A stretch of 64,000 bases of DNA from assembly GCA_001599595.1 (NCBI GenBank), contig BCHH01000002.1, forward strand, positions 3,114,628 through 3,178,627, written 5' to 3'. Every line of letters starts with the position of its first letter. Position 1 is the first letter of the stretch. The DNA comes from Beverwykella pulmonaria. Lineage: Eukaryota > Ascomycota > Dothideomycetes > Pleosporales > Melanommataceae. The notes below the pieces were generated by a model. It saw only the letters and a list, made by a program, of their open reading frames with translations. It was not told the origin of the DNA and made no database searches. The position numbers and the translations under genes were made by a program. Shown piece by piece: positions 40,771 to 51,919 of the stretch.

Positions 40771-42688
40771 CACTTCCTATTGCTGGATCGACGGTTCCCA
40801 TGATTGCAGTGGTAATCCACAGTATGGGATCGGGATGGTGCGTTATCGCCAAGACGGAACCATGGGCAACATGCGTTGTCACCCATGATTGACTGTCTCG
40901 ACCATTCATCTCTCCGCGCACCTGCCTTCCGTTGTCACAAGGCTGGACGGAGAAAAGCCATGTTCTCGATCGTCCTCCCATGCATGTGTGGCGGTGCAGC
41001 CTTGTGGTTGACGTGAGAATGACGTGACTCTCACACCACAGCCCAGGACGAAGGTCGGCCGCGTTGCCGGCATATATAGCCGCAGCGACTTACCAGTTGA
41101 GATCTCGATCGAAGGCATAACACCCTTGCTTTTGTCTGCTTGCTTTGAGCGATGCTCTTTTCGCATGCACGACAATACCAGCACGAAGCCAGATGCATTT
41201 CGATGCTGGTCCAGAACGCTGTTGGCAGGAAGCCGAGAGACACAACACACCCATAGCGAAAAGCGGTCAGAGATGCGAGGCAAGGCGCGTGCACAGCGCA
41301 AAGATTGAAAGTAGGGCGTTCCCGTGGACGCCGTCCTCGGGCTTCCGCAAGTTTCCTTGTCCCAAGAGTTCGTCTCGAAAAACTTCGCCTCGATGAGCGC
41401 TGACTACTGCCCCCAGTTTCATATCCATGGTACCGTCGGTAACCGGCCCCTCCCAGGCTGGCGTCGCGATGCTGCCGAGTGCGAAGGCGCCTCGAACGCC
41501 TGAACATGCGTTCTCGTCGAAGCAGCTGCGCGACCCCGAGCAACACCCCAATCCCACTCTCCGGTCCCTCTGAGCCAACGCTTCGAAGACGCCGCCGCCG
41601 ACCAAGCAACACTGCCCGCATTGCACTATCGCGGTTCACAGCACCCCCCTAGCGACTGCCTCGCCATGCTGGAACCGTCTCGGGTGGCTTACTTGGTTTG
41701 TTTCTTATGAGTGGTGGCATGTGTCGCGCAAGCGATGGGAGCGGCAGTGCGTGGAGACGGTCTAGAGCTTGGACAGCGCGGTGTTTCGGCACATCTGTGC
41801 GCCTACCGTCTGGGTATGTGCTGCATGCTGTTCCTTTGAATATCCAAGCAATACGGATGACTGCTTCCTGAGAAGCTTACTCCTTTCTCATTTTGAAGAA
41901 TGCGCCCAACACCCGGTCTCCTAACTTGCCAATGACACAGCATACCGCCCGCGTACCCACCATCGGCGCAAGTAGTCTGGCTGACCATGTCTCCTCTACC
42001 ATGGCGACCGACGCACGCATTATTACCCTACCTACGGCTCCCCTTGCAATGAAGCCAGACTCCGCGGAGCGACGGAATGTGCTAAGGGGTGAAATAATGA
42101 CAAGGGGATGGTTAGAACAGAACGGGAATGTTCCGGGAATAGCTCGCGCGCTTCAAGCAAACATCGCGATCGAGCAGGTCCAGACCGAGGGCAGAGAAAT
42201 TACCTAAAGACCTCCAAGGCCCTAGACCCACTGGATCGGAAGATAACCTGCAGGATACGCGCTTCCGGCGGGGTGTTTGAATTGGGCTTTCAACTTGCCG
42301 GCTTTGATGCGGGTTTCGCGGCATAGACGGTTCTGCTGGTCATTCCATTCTTCCATATAGACAGCTTCGAGTGCAGTGTGTGCAGAAAAGTAGTTGGCCA
42401 ATTCCATTCAGGCCGTCTTGAAAATGAGCGTGTAGGCACCTACCCGTTCAGTGCTGTATGAATGCATACGATAACTCAACTATAATTGCACACGGTGAGC
42501 CAATGCGAGTCTTGTTTCTCTCCAAGCCCGCACGCCATCCAATGCTCTCCAATTTTTTTCTGTCTTGAAAATGGCCTTTCGCAAATTATTTGGTTCCCCA
42601 CGCCACAATCCAGCGCCACAGCAGAGCTCTCGAGCTCCCCCGCCATCCCTCACTTCCGCGCGCCACTCCCGCATCTCATGATCCCACC

Positions 42689-43735
42689 ATGGCTTCCCCA
42701 TCCCCCAAACCACAACCGACGTCTTCCTATATAAAAACGCGCCTCCTCATCCTCTCCGACACACACAATGCAACCCCCTCCCAAACCAAACATGTCGCGT
42801 TCCGCTCCCCGTTGCCCAAGGCAGACGTGGTGCTACACTGCGGCGACCTGACCATGCTCGGCCATCTGCACGACTATGAGCACGTGCTACACATGTTGGG
42901 AACCATTGAAGCGGAGCTAAAATTGGTGATTGCGGGGAATCACGATATCAGCCTTGATGAGGAGTTTTATGGGAGGAGAGGAATGGCCATGCACAGGTTG
43001 GAAGAGCCAGACAGGGAGATCCCAAACCGGGCAAGGGAGATGTGGATGGGAGAGGAGGCGAGAAGGGCCGGAGTTACGTATTTGGAGGAGGGTGTGCATG
43101 CGTTTGTGCTGAGGAGTGGGGCGAGACTGCGTGTATGGGCACACCCCGTCGATCCTCTGGTTCCTTCACCGAGAGCTAAAACGTATAGGAACGAGTAGGT
43201 CTACGCCTCGCCCTACCAGCCCGAGTTCCGCGACTGGGCCTTTGCCTACGACCGCACCCAAGACCGGTTCAACCCCCCGCACCTCGCGACGCCCAACGCT
43301 GTCCCCATCGCCACGGATCCCGTCCCGGACTTCCCCGCCGTCGATGTGATGATGACGCACGGGCCGCCGATGGGGATACGTGACGAAACGAGGCAAGACG
43401 AACACGTGGGCTGCGAACACCTGCTTCGTGCGGCGCGCCGCTGTAGACCGCGCCTGCATTGCTTTGGGCATATTCACGAGGGCTGGGGCGCGGAGAGGGT
43501 GACGTGGAAGGAGGGAGAGCTGGGGGAAGAGTATGTGGAAGGGAAGAAGTGGGTGGATGTTGACGAGGGGAAAATGGTTGAGGAGGGGGCTGCATTTCTG
43601 GATATTAGTATGGATGGAGAGGCACTGGAGTTTGGAAAGGAGACGTTGATGGTTAATGCGAGTATTATGACCAGAAGGTATAGACCGTTTCAGGGGCCTT
43701 GGGTTGTGGATTTGGATCTGGAGAGGGCTGTGTAG
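42689..43735 (+). CDS. Calcineurin-like metallophosphoesterase, MPPED/UPF0046 type
   Basis: Two exons (42689-43132, 43199-43735) give 326 residues. The intron was placed so that GARLRV continues into YASPYQPEF, a conserved MPPED segment. Metal-binding motifs are all present: SDTH (D24, H26), CGD (D53), GNHD (83-86), THGPP (H202) and GHIH (238-241). The fold hydrolyses phosphoesters with a two-metal centre. In the MPPED group, activity on cyclic nucleotides has been reported for animal members; the fungal substrate is unknown. The protein is cytosolic by appearance. An in-frame stop in the intron shows that splicing is needed for the second half. All catalytic residues suggest a functional enzyme. 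Confidence 0.88.
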
Positions 43736-46700
43736 GGAGGAGATGGAGCAAAGCCAAAGGGTGTCGTACAGGTACGAAGCATATCCATGATTGAGAGCCT
43801 TAACACAAGTTTGATATCTAGATGGCCTGGTTTCTTTTCAAAATGCCGTCTCCCTACATACTTGAACATGTTCAATGCTCCTTATGCCATTCCTCGCGTA
43901 TCCATCACGCACTCAACCCAGGCTACTTCCCTTCTTCGTCGGGAGGCCGTCTCAACGCACTCATTGTTGGCACAGGGAGTGCTATACCCCAGGCAGGTTA
44001 TCCCCGCTCGACACTGCGTTACATCTCTGCTCATGCACGTCCTGCCCCGCTGGTAATTACTTCTGCGCGCCGATCCCGTGCTCCTCCCATTGGCATGTAT
44101 CCGCGGCCTCGTCCCGTCAATTTCCGCCCTTGGCTCGGCGATGCGCTCTCCAACCCCCCTCGAACATCGAATCTAGATCTGCATCCTGCGGCGAGATTTC
44201 ATCTCAGCGAATCCCCCGCGACTTCGACATGGCGATCATTTCAGCCCCAAATCTGCATCCCCAATCAACTGGTTCGGGTCTCCATCCCGCTATGCCCGCG
44301 ACGAGAGATCATCCCACTCCTTACGCGTCAGCGGCAAGGGCCGGGTTGTGAAGGGCGTCCCGGGAGCAGGTTTGTCTCTTATGCATGCGGTAGGTCTGCG
44401 GAAGTGGCGTAGGGCCGCGGCAGAATCACAGCGAAGGCGTGGAGCGGGCGTGTTTGGTTTGAGGTGGTGGAGGTGGAAGGGTGGTTTGCGTGGGCGGGGA
44501 TAGCGAGGTAGTGTGCTGGTGGATAGGAGCTGAGCGCAAGAGTTTGAAGACCATACCGGTTTGATGTCGAGATGTTCGCCCGCAAAACGACTCAGCAACG
44601 TACCGCCCCATCCTCACTCCGATATTCCAAGTCTCAGCGAGACGTCGAGGCTAAGACGGAGGTATCTCCGACCGTGGAGCTGGGTACGGAGCCCACCCAA
44701 TGGAGGAGAGGAGAGCGCGCTGTATGTCGTACACCCCTTCCCGAGGTGTTGGTGCACAATGGTCACGCCGCGGCTGGAGGTGGGAGCAGTGTGTGAGGTG
44801 AGAGTTCGAGTGTCTCTGGGGCCAGGTCAGTGGGTTGGAGGACATTTTGGGGGTTGGAGAAATAGAAGTGGTGAGGGTTTTGTTGGGGGGAGGGGGTTTG
44901 GCGATTAGAGGACCGCTGTTTACTCTTACATTTGCTATCGCTTGGGGGGTCCCGTGTATATCCCACGGATGATGGAGAGAAAAAAATACAGAGACATCAT
45001 GATAGTAATGAAGTTGGTATAGCTGAGAATGCGTATGAACAAAGCTTGGTGGAACGGCGGGTAAGAAACAAAGGGGAAGAGGTTAGGTCAACAATGTTCA
45101 AATCTGGGACATCTTCCTTTCAGTGATGTTTTAGCACCGATAAACTATACTTTAGAGGCAGAAGCTGATGATCTCACTAAATCAATAATTTTTTCTCGGA
45201 TTCAATTAGACTTGGCAACATTACTGGTTTCACACGGTTCAAATCTTCCGTCGATACAATGGCTTCAGCTTACGATTAATCTACAGCATCATCTGTGAAA
45301 CATGCCTCAAAATATGTCTGACCGAAGTGTTCTCACGGTCTCCGCAAACTAACTCTAAGAATTCTCTATCGAGTATCTTTGCTTGTTTTTATCAAGTATT
45401 TCTCCGTGCTCTTTATTACACTGAACTCTCGCTAACAGAAATCTAGTACTGAGGAGAGAAGAGCCGCTCTTCAATTGTGTCGCTGAAAAGCTCGAACAGT
45501 GCGCATTGTATTGAGTAGCCTGATCCGCGAAAGCTCTTCTATCATTTCTCAAAGTTCTGCATCGTAGGTACCATCTACGGCTATCATCAACTCGACGATC
45601 AATAGCACGTATATCAGTGGGCCACCCATGAAAAAAAAGGTTTCGATAAGCCGCCTGAGATGATCAAGAAATCCAGAGTTATTGGCCGGTTCTGCGTTGA
45701 AGGTCTGCACTTTGCGGAGCGCATCACTGTAGCAGATGGGCCACGAGTAGTGATTTACCTTTGGACTGGGCGTCGTATCACTATTTCGAAAGACACTTCT
45801 TGCCAAATATGTGGCTGCACACTTGTCGTTGCACCAGGCTCATCTAGCTCGCTGTCTCCGTCTGTGCAAATCAAACAACAGATGGGACAGCCGTCCTCAA
45901 TGTCGGAAACTGGTGTAGTGAAGTCCTTCATCTTGATGCTACCAAATAGTCATAGCCCACGCTCGATTATATTCCCTCCGCATACCCTGAATATAACGCT
46001 CGCTACAGTGCTCAGTGATCTTCAACCTGCCTAAGCTGGGGATGATTGACTGCCACTCTATACCCGGGATATTATGATGACCACTGAGCCATTGGTATTG
46101 ATGATGCAAGATCCTTTCTCACAACGCATCGTAGCGTTAATGTGCATATATGAAATCTGTTAGAAGTTCCCAAGGGGGCTGCCCTCTGCAACCGTGCAAT
46201 GTACCCAAGCTCACGCGCGAGATCGCGGAACTCAAACAACCTTTCAAGTGGTCCTTGAACTCCTTCATCTGGTCTTCAAACATGCGGAATTATAGAATGT
46301 TATTTGAGGCGACATCAACTCCGGCTTCGATTTCATCAGTCTTCTCAGAGCAGCCGCAATACAATACACAACTCCTTTTGGACCCGGACGCCTTACATTC
46401 GCGATTACACAATTTCAAGATGAGTTCTTGACGCGCCATTGATACTTGCTGTTAACATAGTGTCGGCAATGTTTGTCTTCTGTGAATTCATGTCAGGATA
46501 TCGACTTGGGCTCATTGTTCTCGGTGTTCTGCCGCTTGCCGGTCTTGCCGGAAGACATCTTGAACGACACCTTCAACTTGGTAACCGCACTGGAAACCTC
46601 CCAGATATGCCTCGTCTTCTCCTGTGGCTCAGCCTTGCTGAGCTACCGCTCATGGAAAAAAGTGTCGAAAGTCCGGGTGCAGTTGCAGGCAAGTGCCACT

Positions 46701-47337
46701 TTGCGGGAGAAAGGTTACAGAAGCTACGCTGTAAATATTTTGAATGTGACTTCCACGTAAGGAAGATGTAAAGGCGAAGGAGAGGAGCGAGAGTAAGAGA
46801 AAGAGTAAGGGTCGTTGGCAACGTATCTGGAAAGCTAGCCGGATTAGGTGTGATAGTTGAGGACGTAAACAGACAAACGCTTCACACGTCAACATCAAAT
46901 GCCAAGGGAGTTGTACATCACAACTCATTGCAATTACATATCTGGTTTCAGATGACAAGTCAACATATCAGGCGTTCTAACCATATTGTGTGTTGTATTT
47001 TCCACATAAAACTCCAAAAAAAACAATGCAAAGATACCTTTGGCTAGTGCAGTAAAGGATGACGAGAACCAAATGAATGGTCTCATTCTTTTCTTACTGG
47101 CATTGGACACAGGTCTTGCTCATGATTGATCACACGGAATCAACGCCTCCACATCTCTGAAAATGGTTTCAGACCCATCTTTTGTCCAGGAAATACAAAA
47201 TCGAGAAAGAGGGAAACTAGCACATGTGTCACTGTAGAATGCGTCAAGTATTCAATCCTTATGGGACGTACCTGGATATGAGGGTAACGTCAGCTATATC
47301 TTCAACAGGCTCGGAGTCTCGATACCATCATGTGCCC
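43736..47337. other. Gene-poor region with possible decayed remnants
   Basis: About 3.6 kb with no convincing intact gene. From 43.8 to 44.9 kb the sequence is GC-rich and open in several phases on both strands; a 102-codon minus frame at 44290-44598 ends in RPLPLTRKEWDDLSSRA but has no clear family. From 45 kb it becomes AT-rich, with frames broken by stops, including possible RING-finger remnants. A plus-strand frame at 46473-46760 is unassigned. Confidence 0.45.
45549..45931 (-). pseudogene. Possible RING-finger gene remnant
   Basis: On the minus strand, one frame starting at 45931 reads EDGCPICC followed by an acidic stretch. A second frame a little further on reads VCSHIFGKKCLSK, then meets TAG and TGA. 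A third frame shows SWPICYSDALRK. In order, these resemble the three cysteine-histidine clusters of a C3HC4-type RING (CPIC ... CGH-F-KKCL ... CPIC), with the last Cys replaced by Trp. Frame changes and stops suggest decay. The match is short and could be chance, so confidence is low. Confidence 0.25.
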
Positions 47338-48685
47338 CTATTCGTTCGCTGCCTTGTTAGTGTCGCCCCTCACACTGCGAACTCGGAGAGAAGGCATGCT
47401 CAGTATCTTATTCAAACGATTGGCTTTCTTCGCTGCCGGCATGTCCCTTTTCGCATAGTCCTCTCTACGATAAGCCTCGCCCTTACCAGAAGCATGGGGC
47501 TCCAAGAATGTGTCGAAGGTAACTTCGGGGTTGGCCTTGAACACGAACTCGTCACCCAAAGGGCTGTAAACATGACTGGCGACGCGGGAGTACCTCAAAA
47601 GATACTGTGACATCGGGCCGCGGGGTCGTTGAGCAACTGGACGCGAAAAGTAGTCGTCACCAGTGCTGGCGTTGCGGGTATGGATAGCGCGCTTGCGAAA
47701 CTCCTGGGGTGGTACTGGTGAAGAGACAGGCGGAGGTGCTGTCGTTGGTGAAAGGAGCGGTGTAAGGAAAGGCTGCGACTGGGGAATGGGCGTGCTGGAA
47801 ACGCGAAGCTCAAGTGTCGACTGCGCAACAGTCTGTAGACGGTAAGTCTTTGAAAGAGGCGGAGTGGATGAAGCTAGGGTAAACGTGAACGTAGAGATCC
47901 CCGCGAAACGACATACTTGTTCCTTTACTCTCAGGAGGTACTGCTCAGGATTGCTCTTCCCCCTTTCCATCTCTGCAATCACTGCCTCTCGACCGTCCAG
48001 GCTTCGAGGAGAAAGATCAATTGGCGACTTCAGAAATCCGACCAAGCCTTTTATAGACCAATCCTTCGAACCGGTGTTTTTCTCCCCTATAGCTAAGGCC
48101 TGTTTGTCTTCCGTAGACAAAGCCCATCTGTAGTAGCGCACATTCTTTGCCTTCTTTTGAGGGAAGGGATGTTGTATGAAGGAGGTTCTGTCCATTGGCT
48201 GGGCTTCCTCTATCACATCCTCTTCTGTGAAAATATTGTCGTAGGATCGCTGCTTGTTTGCCTTCACACGGGAGCTGTCGCGCAACTCGGCTTGATCAGT
48301 TCTTGGCTGACTGAACAGCTGTCGCAATGTGGACCAAGCATCTTTTCCGAGGAGTGAATCGTCGTCAACCGTAAGCCCGCCGATAGACTCAGCATTAGCC
48401 TGGCAGCCGAAGTATCCTGCGGGGGACCGAGTCAGCTTTGCGGGTGCTGGAAGGGCTGGCGTAAGCTGAGGATGCTGGTCGATATCCAAGACTTCGGGTA
48501 TGTTGTGCACATTCTTGGTCGCCCTACCATGATACGGCTTTGCCGGTCGCTTTGGAGTCTTCGGCTATTTTTTTCGTGTCAAGATGTTCTAGTGTAGAGA
48601 CCACCATGTCAGGTTCACTCACCCTCTTCAACAACCTGGAATGCATAATGGGCTCAATCATCTTCTTCAAAAACTTGTGAGCCAT
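47338..48685 (-). CDS. Unknown fungal protein, 429 residues
   Basis: Two exons (48685-48623, 48564-47338). The long frame begins at a GTG inside coding sequence. The true start is the ATG of MAHKFLKKMIEPIMHSRLLKR, joined in phase 0 by a 58 nt intron (GTGAGT...ATAG) to PKTPKRPAKPYHG. The protein is basic and largely disordered. Ordered-looking stretches are NVRYYRWALSTEDKQALAIG, DLSPRSLDGREAVIAEME and PMSQYLLRYSRVASHVYSPL. A Pro/Ser-rich segment lies near residues 270-310, and the C-terminus is Arg/Lys-rich. No domain, signal peptide or membrane segment is seen. The lack of decay over 1.2 kb within a degraded neighbourhood suggests that it is functional. Confidence 0.7.
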
Positions 48686-50129
48686 CTCGGGATGAAGGTG
48701 CCGTTTCGTGAGTTACGGATGGATCTCTGATCGGGGCAAACCCTATAGTCACTGATGGTGAAAAGTCTAGAGCCTAGCTTGCTTAGAGGAAGTGATTTAT
48801 ATATAGTACATGTACACATTGTGAAAGTGTGTCACAAGGAGGTAAGTTATTCCGTAGAAAAGTATTTGCTGCCTTGTTCACTGCTGAAAGGCAGCCGAGA
48901 GTGCCCCATACTATAGGTGAATGGACGCACTAAGCACTTTACATTGGTGAAAGGCAAATGCCAAATGATGATGGTAAAACGAATTGCGAAAAAAACTTGA
49001 AAAGCAGCGAAGCTTACATACAGATGAGATTTACCTTCTAAAATATCAACTGCATTGAGGCAGAGTGGTGATATAGATTAATACTAAGTCTTCTCGAATT
49101 TTCCAAATGCATATTGGGGAAGAATCCTAATAGTGAAATTCTGTGTTCCTGATTGCCCACAGTGTCCCTCACAGCGTCTACTTTACTTCCAACAGACAAT
49201 AATACCAACCCAAATTTCTTTGTCAAAGATGTAAATGCCGAAGTATTGTATGTGTGCTATTCTCTTTAATAAATCCACATGGAAGGAGATCCCTTCTTGT
49301 CGAAAAAGACCTTGCTTAGGACGCAGTACTATTGTTGAAACAGAAGCGTTGCTGATTTGCTCTCTATCAAGATTCTTCCTCGACGAGCTGCCGTATGGCT
49401 TGCTACAAGAAAGTCTGCAAGACATTTATTCGTACCCAGAGTCATTCGAAACCTGCTTTCTGTTTCTGATAATAGAACGACTCGACTTTTGTGATACATC
49501 TTCAATATCGCTGTCCCAACTAGATCTGATTTTAAAGGTGAGCCTCTCAAATGCAGGAGTGTTACCCTTTTCCTTGCGCAGCTTAGAGTTAGAGTTTGTG
49601 CTGTATGATCGATGATAATGCTCCATACAATTAACCATGTCGACTACTTTATGAATGTTCTTGTAGATGGGTTGAAGTTTACACCAAGAAGCTTCCCTGG
49701 TCATATCGGCAATGTATTTGTGAGTATCATTCTCCTCGTCATCTTCGAGCCGGACTTTCGAAGACTCGTCGACATACCTATTCGGGATGGGGTTGTCGTC
49801 GTGTGATGTTGCGTGAGAAATACCACCTGTGTCCAACTTTGAAGCGAGCGCCTCTCGAGTTGCATATCTTGTCTCAGACTTCTGCAACCGCTGTCTTTGC
49901 CAGATGTCACACCTCCCTTCCTTCATTTCCTTTGTTTAGCATGGTGTTAGAAAACAGATGAGCAATTCTCACAGTTGGCTTCTGAACTGTAGCAGGCATA
50001 AGGGCAGAATGCATATAGCTAGCGCATAGTAACGGCACAGGGCGCATGGCCATAATAGAACATACATACATACGTGAAGTTTTAGCTGTGATATTGAGCA
50101 TCATTTTGCACTCTCATGAATCACGTGTC
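48686..50129. other. AT-rich gene-poor region
   Basis: About 1.4 kb upstream of the unknown 429-residue gene and before the transposase relic. The only frame of note is the one at 49426-49926, listed separately. Otherwise there are short broken frames. Composition looks more AT-rich than the flanking genes. Confidence 0.5.
49426..49926 (-). CDS. Uncertain hypothetical ORF, 166 residues
   Basis: An ATG-initiated frame on the minus strand giving a polar, charged protein rich in Ser, Asn, Lys and Asp (for example DSDIEDVSQKSSRSIIRNRK near the C-terminus). No domain is recognised. It lies next to a transposon relic in AT-rich DNA, so it may be a fragment of a decayed gene or a chance frame. Confidence 0.25.
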   Translation of the reverse strand: MKEGRCDIWQRQRLQKSETRYATREALASKLDTGGISHATSHDDNPIPNRYVDESSKVRLEDDEENDTHKYIADMTREASWCKLQPIYKNIHKVVDMVNCMEHYHRSYSTNSNSKLRKEKGNTPAFERLTFKIRSSWDSDIEDVSQKSSRSIIRNRKQVSNDSGYE

Positions 50130-51290
50130 TGTGCTAATTGAGCTTTATATGTCCATTGCGCGCAACAGGTCGCCGCCTGCGCATCCCCGCTGCCATATAC
50201 GCGCCACTGGGGCTCTTCAAGGTTCTAGCGCATTGCCATCCTCCACAACCTCCTGCGAGTATGTTCTTCTTGATCATCGCCTGTTCCCTTGCAAGGCTGT
50301 GTAGAGTGATGAAGTGCTTCTTGTTAATCATAGTTACACCTCCTCGATACAGGCGTTCTACCTGGTCGCGATAAACCGTCTTTAGTGGACCAAAGACTGC
50401 AACATCGCAGGGCTGGAGCTTGTGAGAGGTGTGAGAGGGAGTCGGCATATAATGGTGTTGTTTTCGAAACAAAATTCTAAGATTTCGAGGGTCTCGTGTG
50501 CCCCAAAGCCATCACATGTTAGCATTCGTGGTTTCTGGTTAGCCGTGCCTTGGCTAGGAGTCAAATACTCCTTTCATCCACTCCAAGCTGAGGTAGAAAT
50601 CGTTATAGCCAGACTCGGGGCATGCATAGACCCATCCAGAGGTAAGGTACGTTGTCCAATTGCTTTGATGGGTAGAGGCTGGTTAGATTATCATTAGGTT
50701 CAAATACTCACCGCTTGCAGATATACACTCCATGGCTGTCACCATAGTCCGCTTAACACTGGCGCCTCTACCATAGCATAGTCTCGCTGGTCATCCTTGC
50801 CTAGGAGGATCTTAACACAGCCTAGCGTAGAAAGCACAACTCCTGTTCTCTCGTCCATATTGTAGACATTCTCTGGCGCGATGTCTGGTCTACAAAGTCC
50901 CGTTTCGATCACCTCTAACCACTGAGTGATCTTGTCATATATGTTGTTGTCATGACGATTCCAGTCCATCGTCCTGTTTTTTTCCTGTAAGTTCTGGATG
51001 GCAACGCACAAATGCCTAAGGCCAGTTCTTGTTCGGCGGCTTGATCGCTTTCGTCGTAGATCGCCGGCGAGCGAGGCTGAAGGCCAGCGAATGTATGAAC
51101 TTGATGCGTACGGGAGATTTGAGTGCAGACATTCGAAATAGAAACATATCGAAGGCTTTCTCTTTTGACGGGGTAAGGTATTGCTGGCGTTCGGTCGTTG
51201 TCTTTCTTGAGGATCACCGTCCGCGGTGACGATACCACACATTTGGAGGGAGTTCGTTCTTGCGCCAACGCCTGGCTGGCTCGATCCATG
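50130..51290 (-). pseudogene. Degenerate pogo/Fot-type DDE transposase
   Basis: Pieces in different minus-strand frames line up in the order of a Tc1/mariner-superfamily pogo/Fot transposase (DDE_1 family). First comes WNRHDNNIYDKITQWLEVIE and PENVYNMDE, with the first catalytic Asp (about 50970-50850). Next, after a stretch interrupted by TAA and TAG near 50690, comes CDGFGAHETLEILEFCFENN (about 50520-50460) with the second. Then PSHTSHKLQPCDVAVFGPLK (about 50445-50385) carries the third acidic residue. The N-terminal HTH/CENP-B-like part is only faintly recognisable. Several frameshifts and stops make it inactive. I could not define terminal inverted repeats by eye. Confidence 0.85.
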
Positions 51291-51919
51291 GCTACTTACT
51301 GTACTGTGCCGATGCTAATCGGAAGCAAAGGCTGCTCCACGCGGCAAAGAACAATGTGCGCTAATAATAGAATAAAACAACATTGCTGCCAAGCGGCAGA
51401 TTGGGCATAGCGCATAATTTCGTTTTAGTACTCTTTGTATACCGGTATTATGACATAGCCGTGTCTTGTATGCAAAGACTATACGCTAAGCCACGTGGCG
51501 ACCCTCTTCTGCACGGAGAAACTCCCGGGTGGTATTATTAGAGCCTGTAAATATGGCCTTTCTTAGTCGGGGTATCGTCTTATAGCTTTGAAACTCGAAA
51601 ATATACTAAGTTCGGGTAGGGGTAACAGCTGAGGCGTGAACAGTCGCTGCGAATGGAACGATCGGCAGCATACCCAGGACTTCCGTATTATTTTTAGCTA
51701 GGACCTAACATTATATGCACGATTAGCTGAATAATAGCGAGATGCTGTCTGAGATGCTGTCTGCAACCCTATAAACCCGCGTAGATATACTTCAGGTCCT
51801 TAATTAGGTGATGCAGCTCCGCTACGGCGGTTGTTCCATTACGGGCGAATGTACATTAGAACTTTGTTAGTATATCGCTGTTCATTTGTTGCTAATTATG
51901 TTCTCTCGCCCTAACCGGC

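Larger units (their letters stand above)
39507..42688. other. Long divergent intergenic region with microsatellites
   Basis: About 3.2 kb between the bHLH gene and the phosphoesterase gene. It contains a GGT/GTA tract and a CTG tract, listed separately. Long overlapping frames around 40.2-41.6 kb run in three or more phases at once and carry no domain. A plus frame at 41893-42207 and a minus frame over the same bases are both open. I cannot support either as a gene. A long leader of the bHLH gene or non-coding transcripts are possible. Confidence 0.5.

Noticed and set aside
41031..41639. Minus-strand 202-codon Arg-rich frame
   Set aside because: Composition is typical of a chance frame in GC-rich DNA. 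The start of the frame and the product have no conserved features.
41893..42207. Plus-strand 104-codon frame with an open minus-strand frame opposite
   Set aside because: Both strands read open and neither has a recognisable domain or splice partner, so the coding strand cannot be decided.
43822..44412. A 196-codon plus-strand frame
   Set aside because: Another plus frame and minus frames are open over the same GC-rich bases. The product has no family resemblance or ordered character.
44290..44598. Minus-strand 102-codon frame, possibly a small mitochondrial protein
   Set aside because: Only the last third looks coding, no upstream exon could be joined, and no family is recognised.
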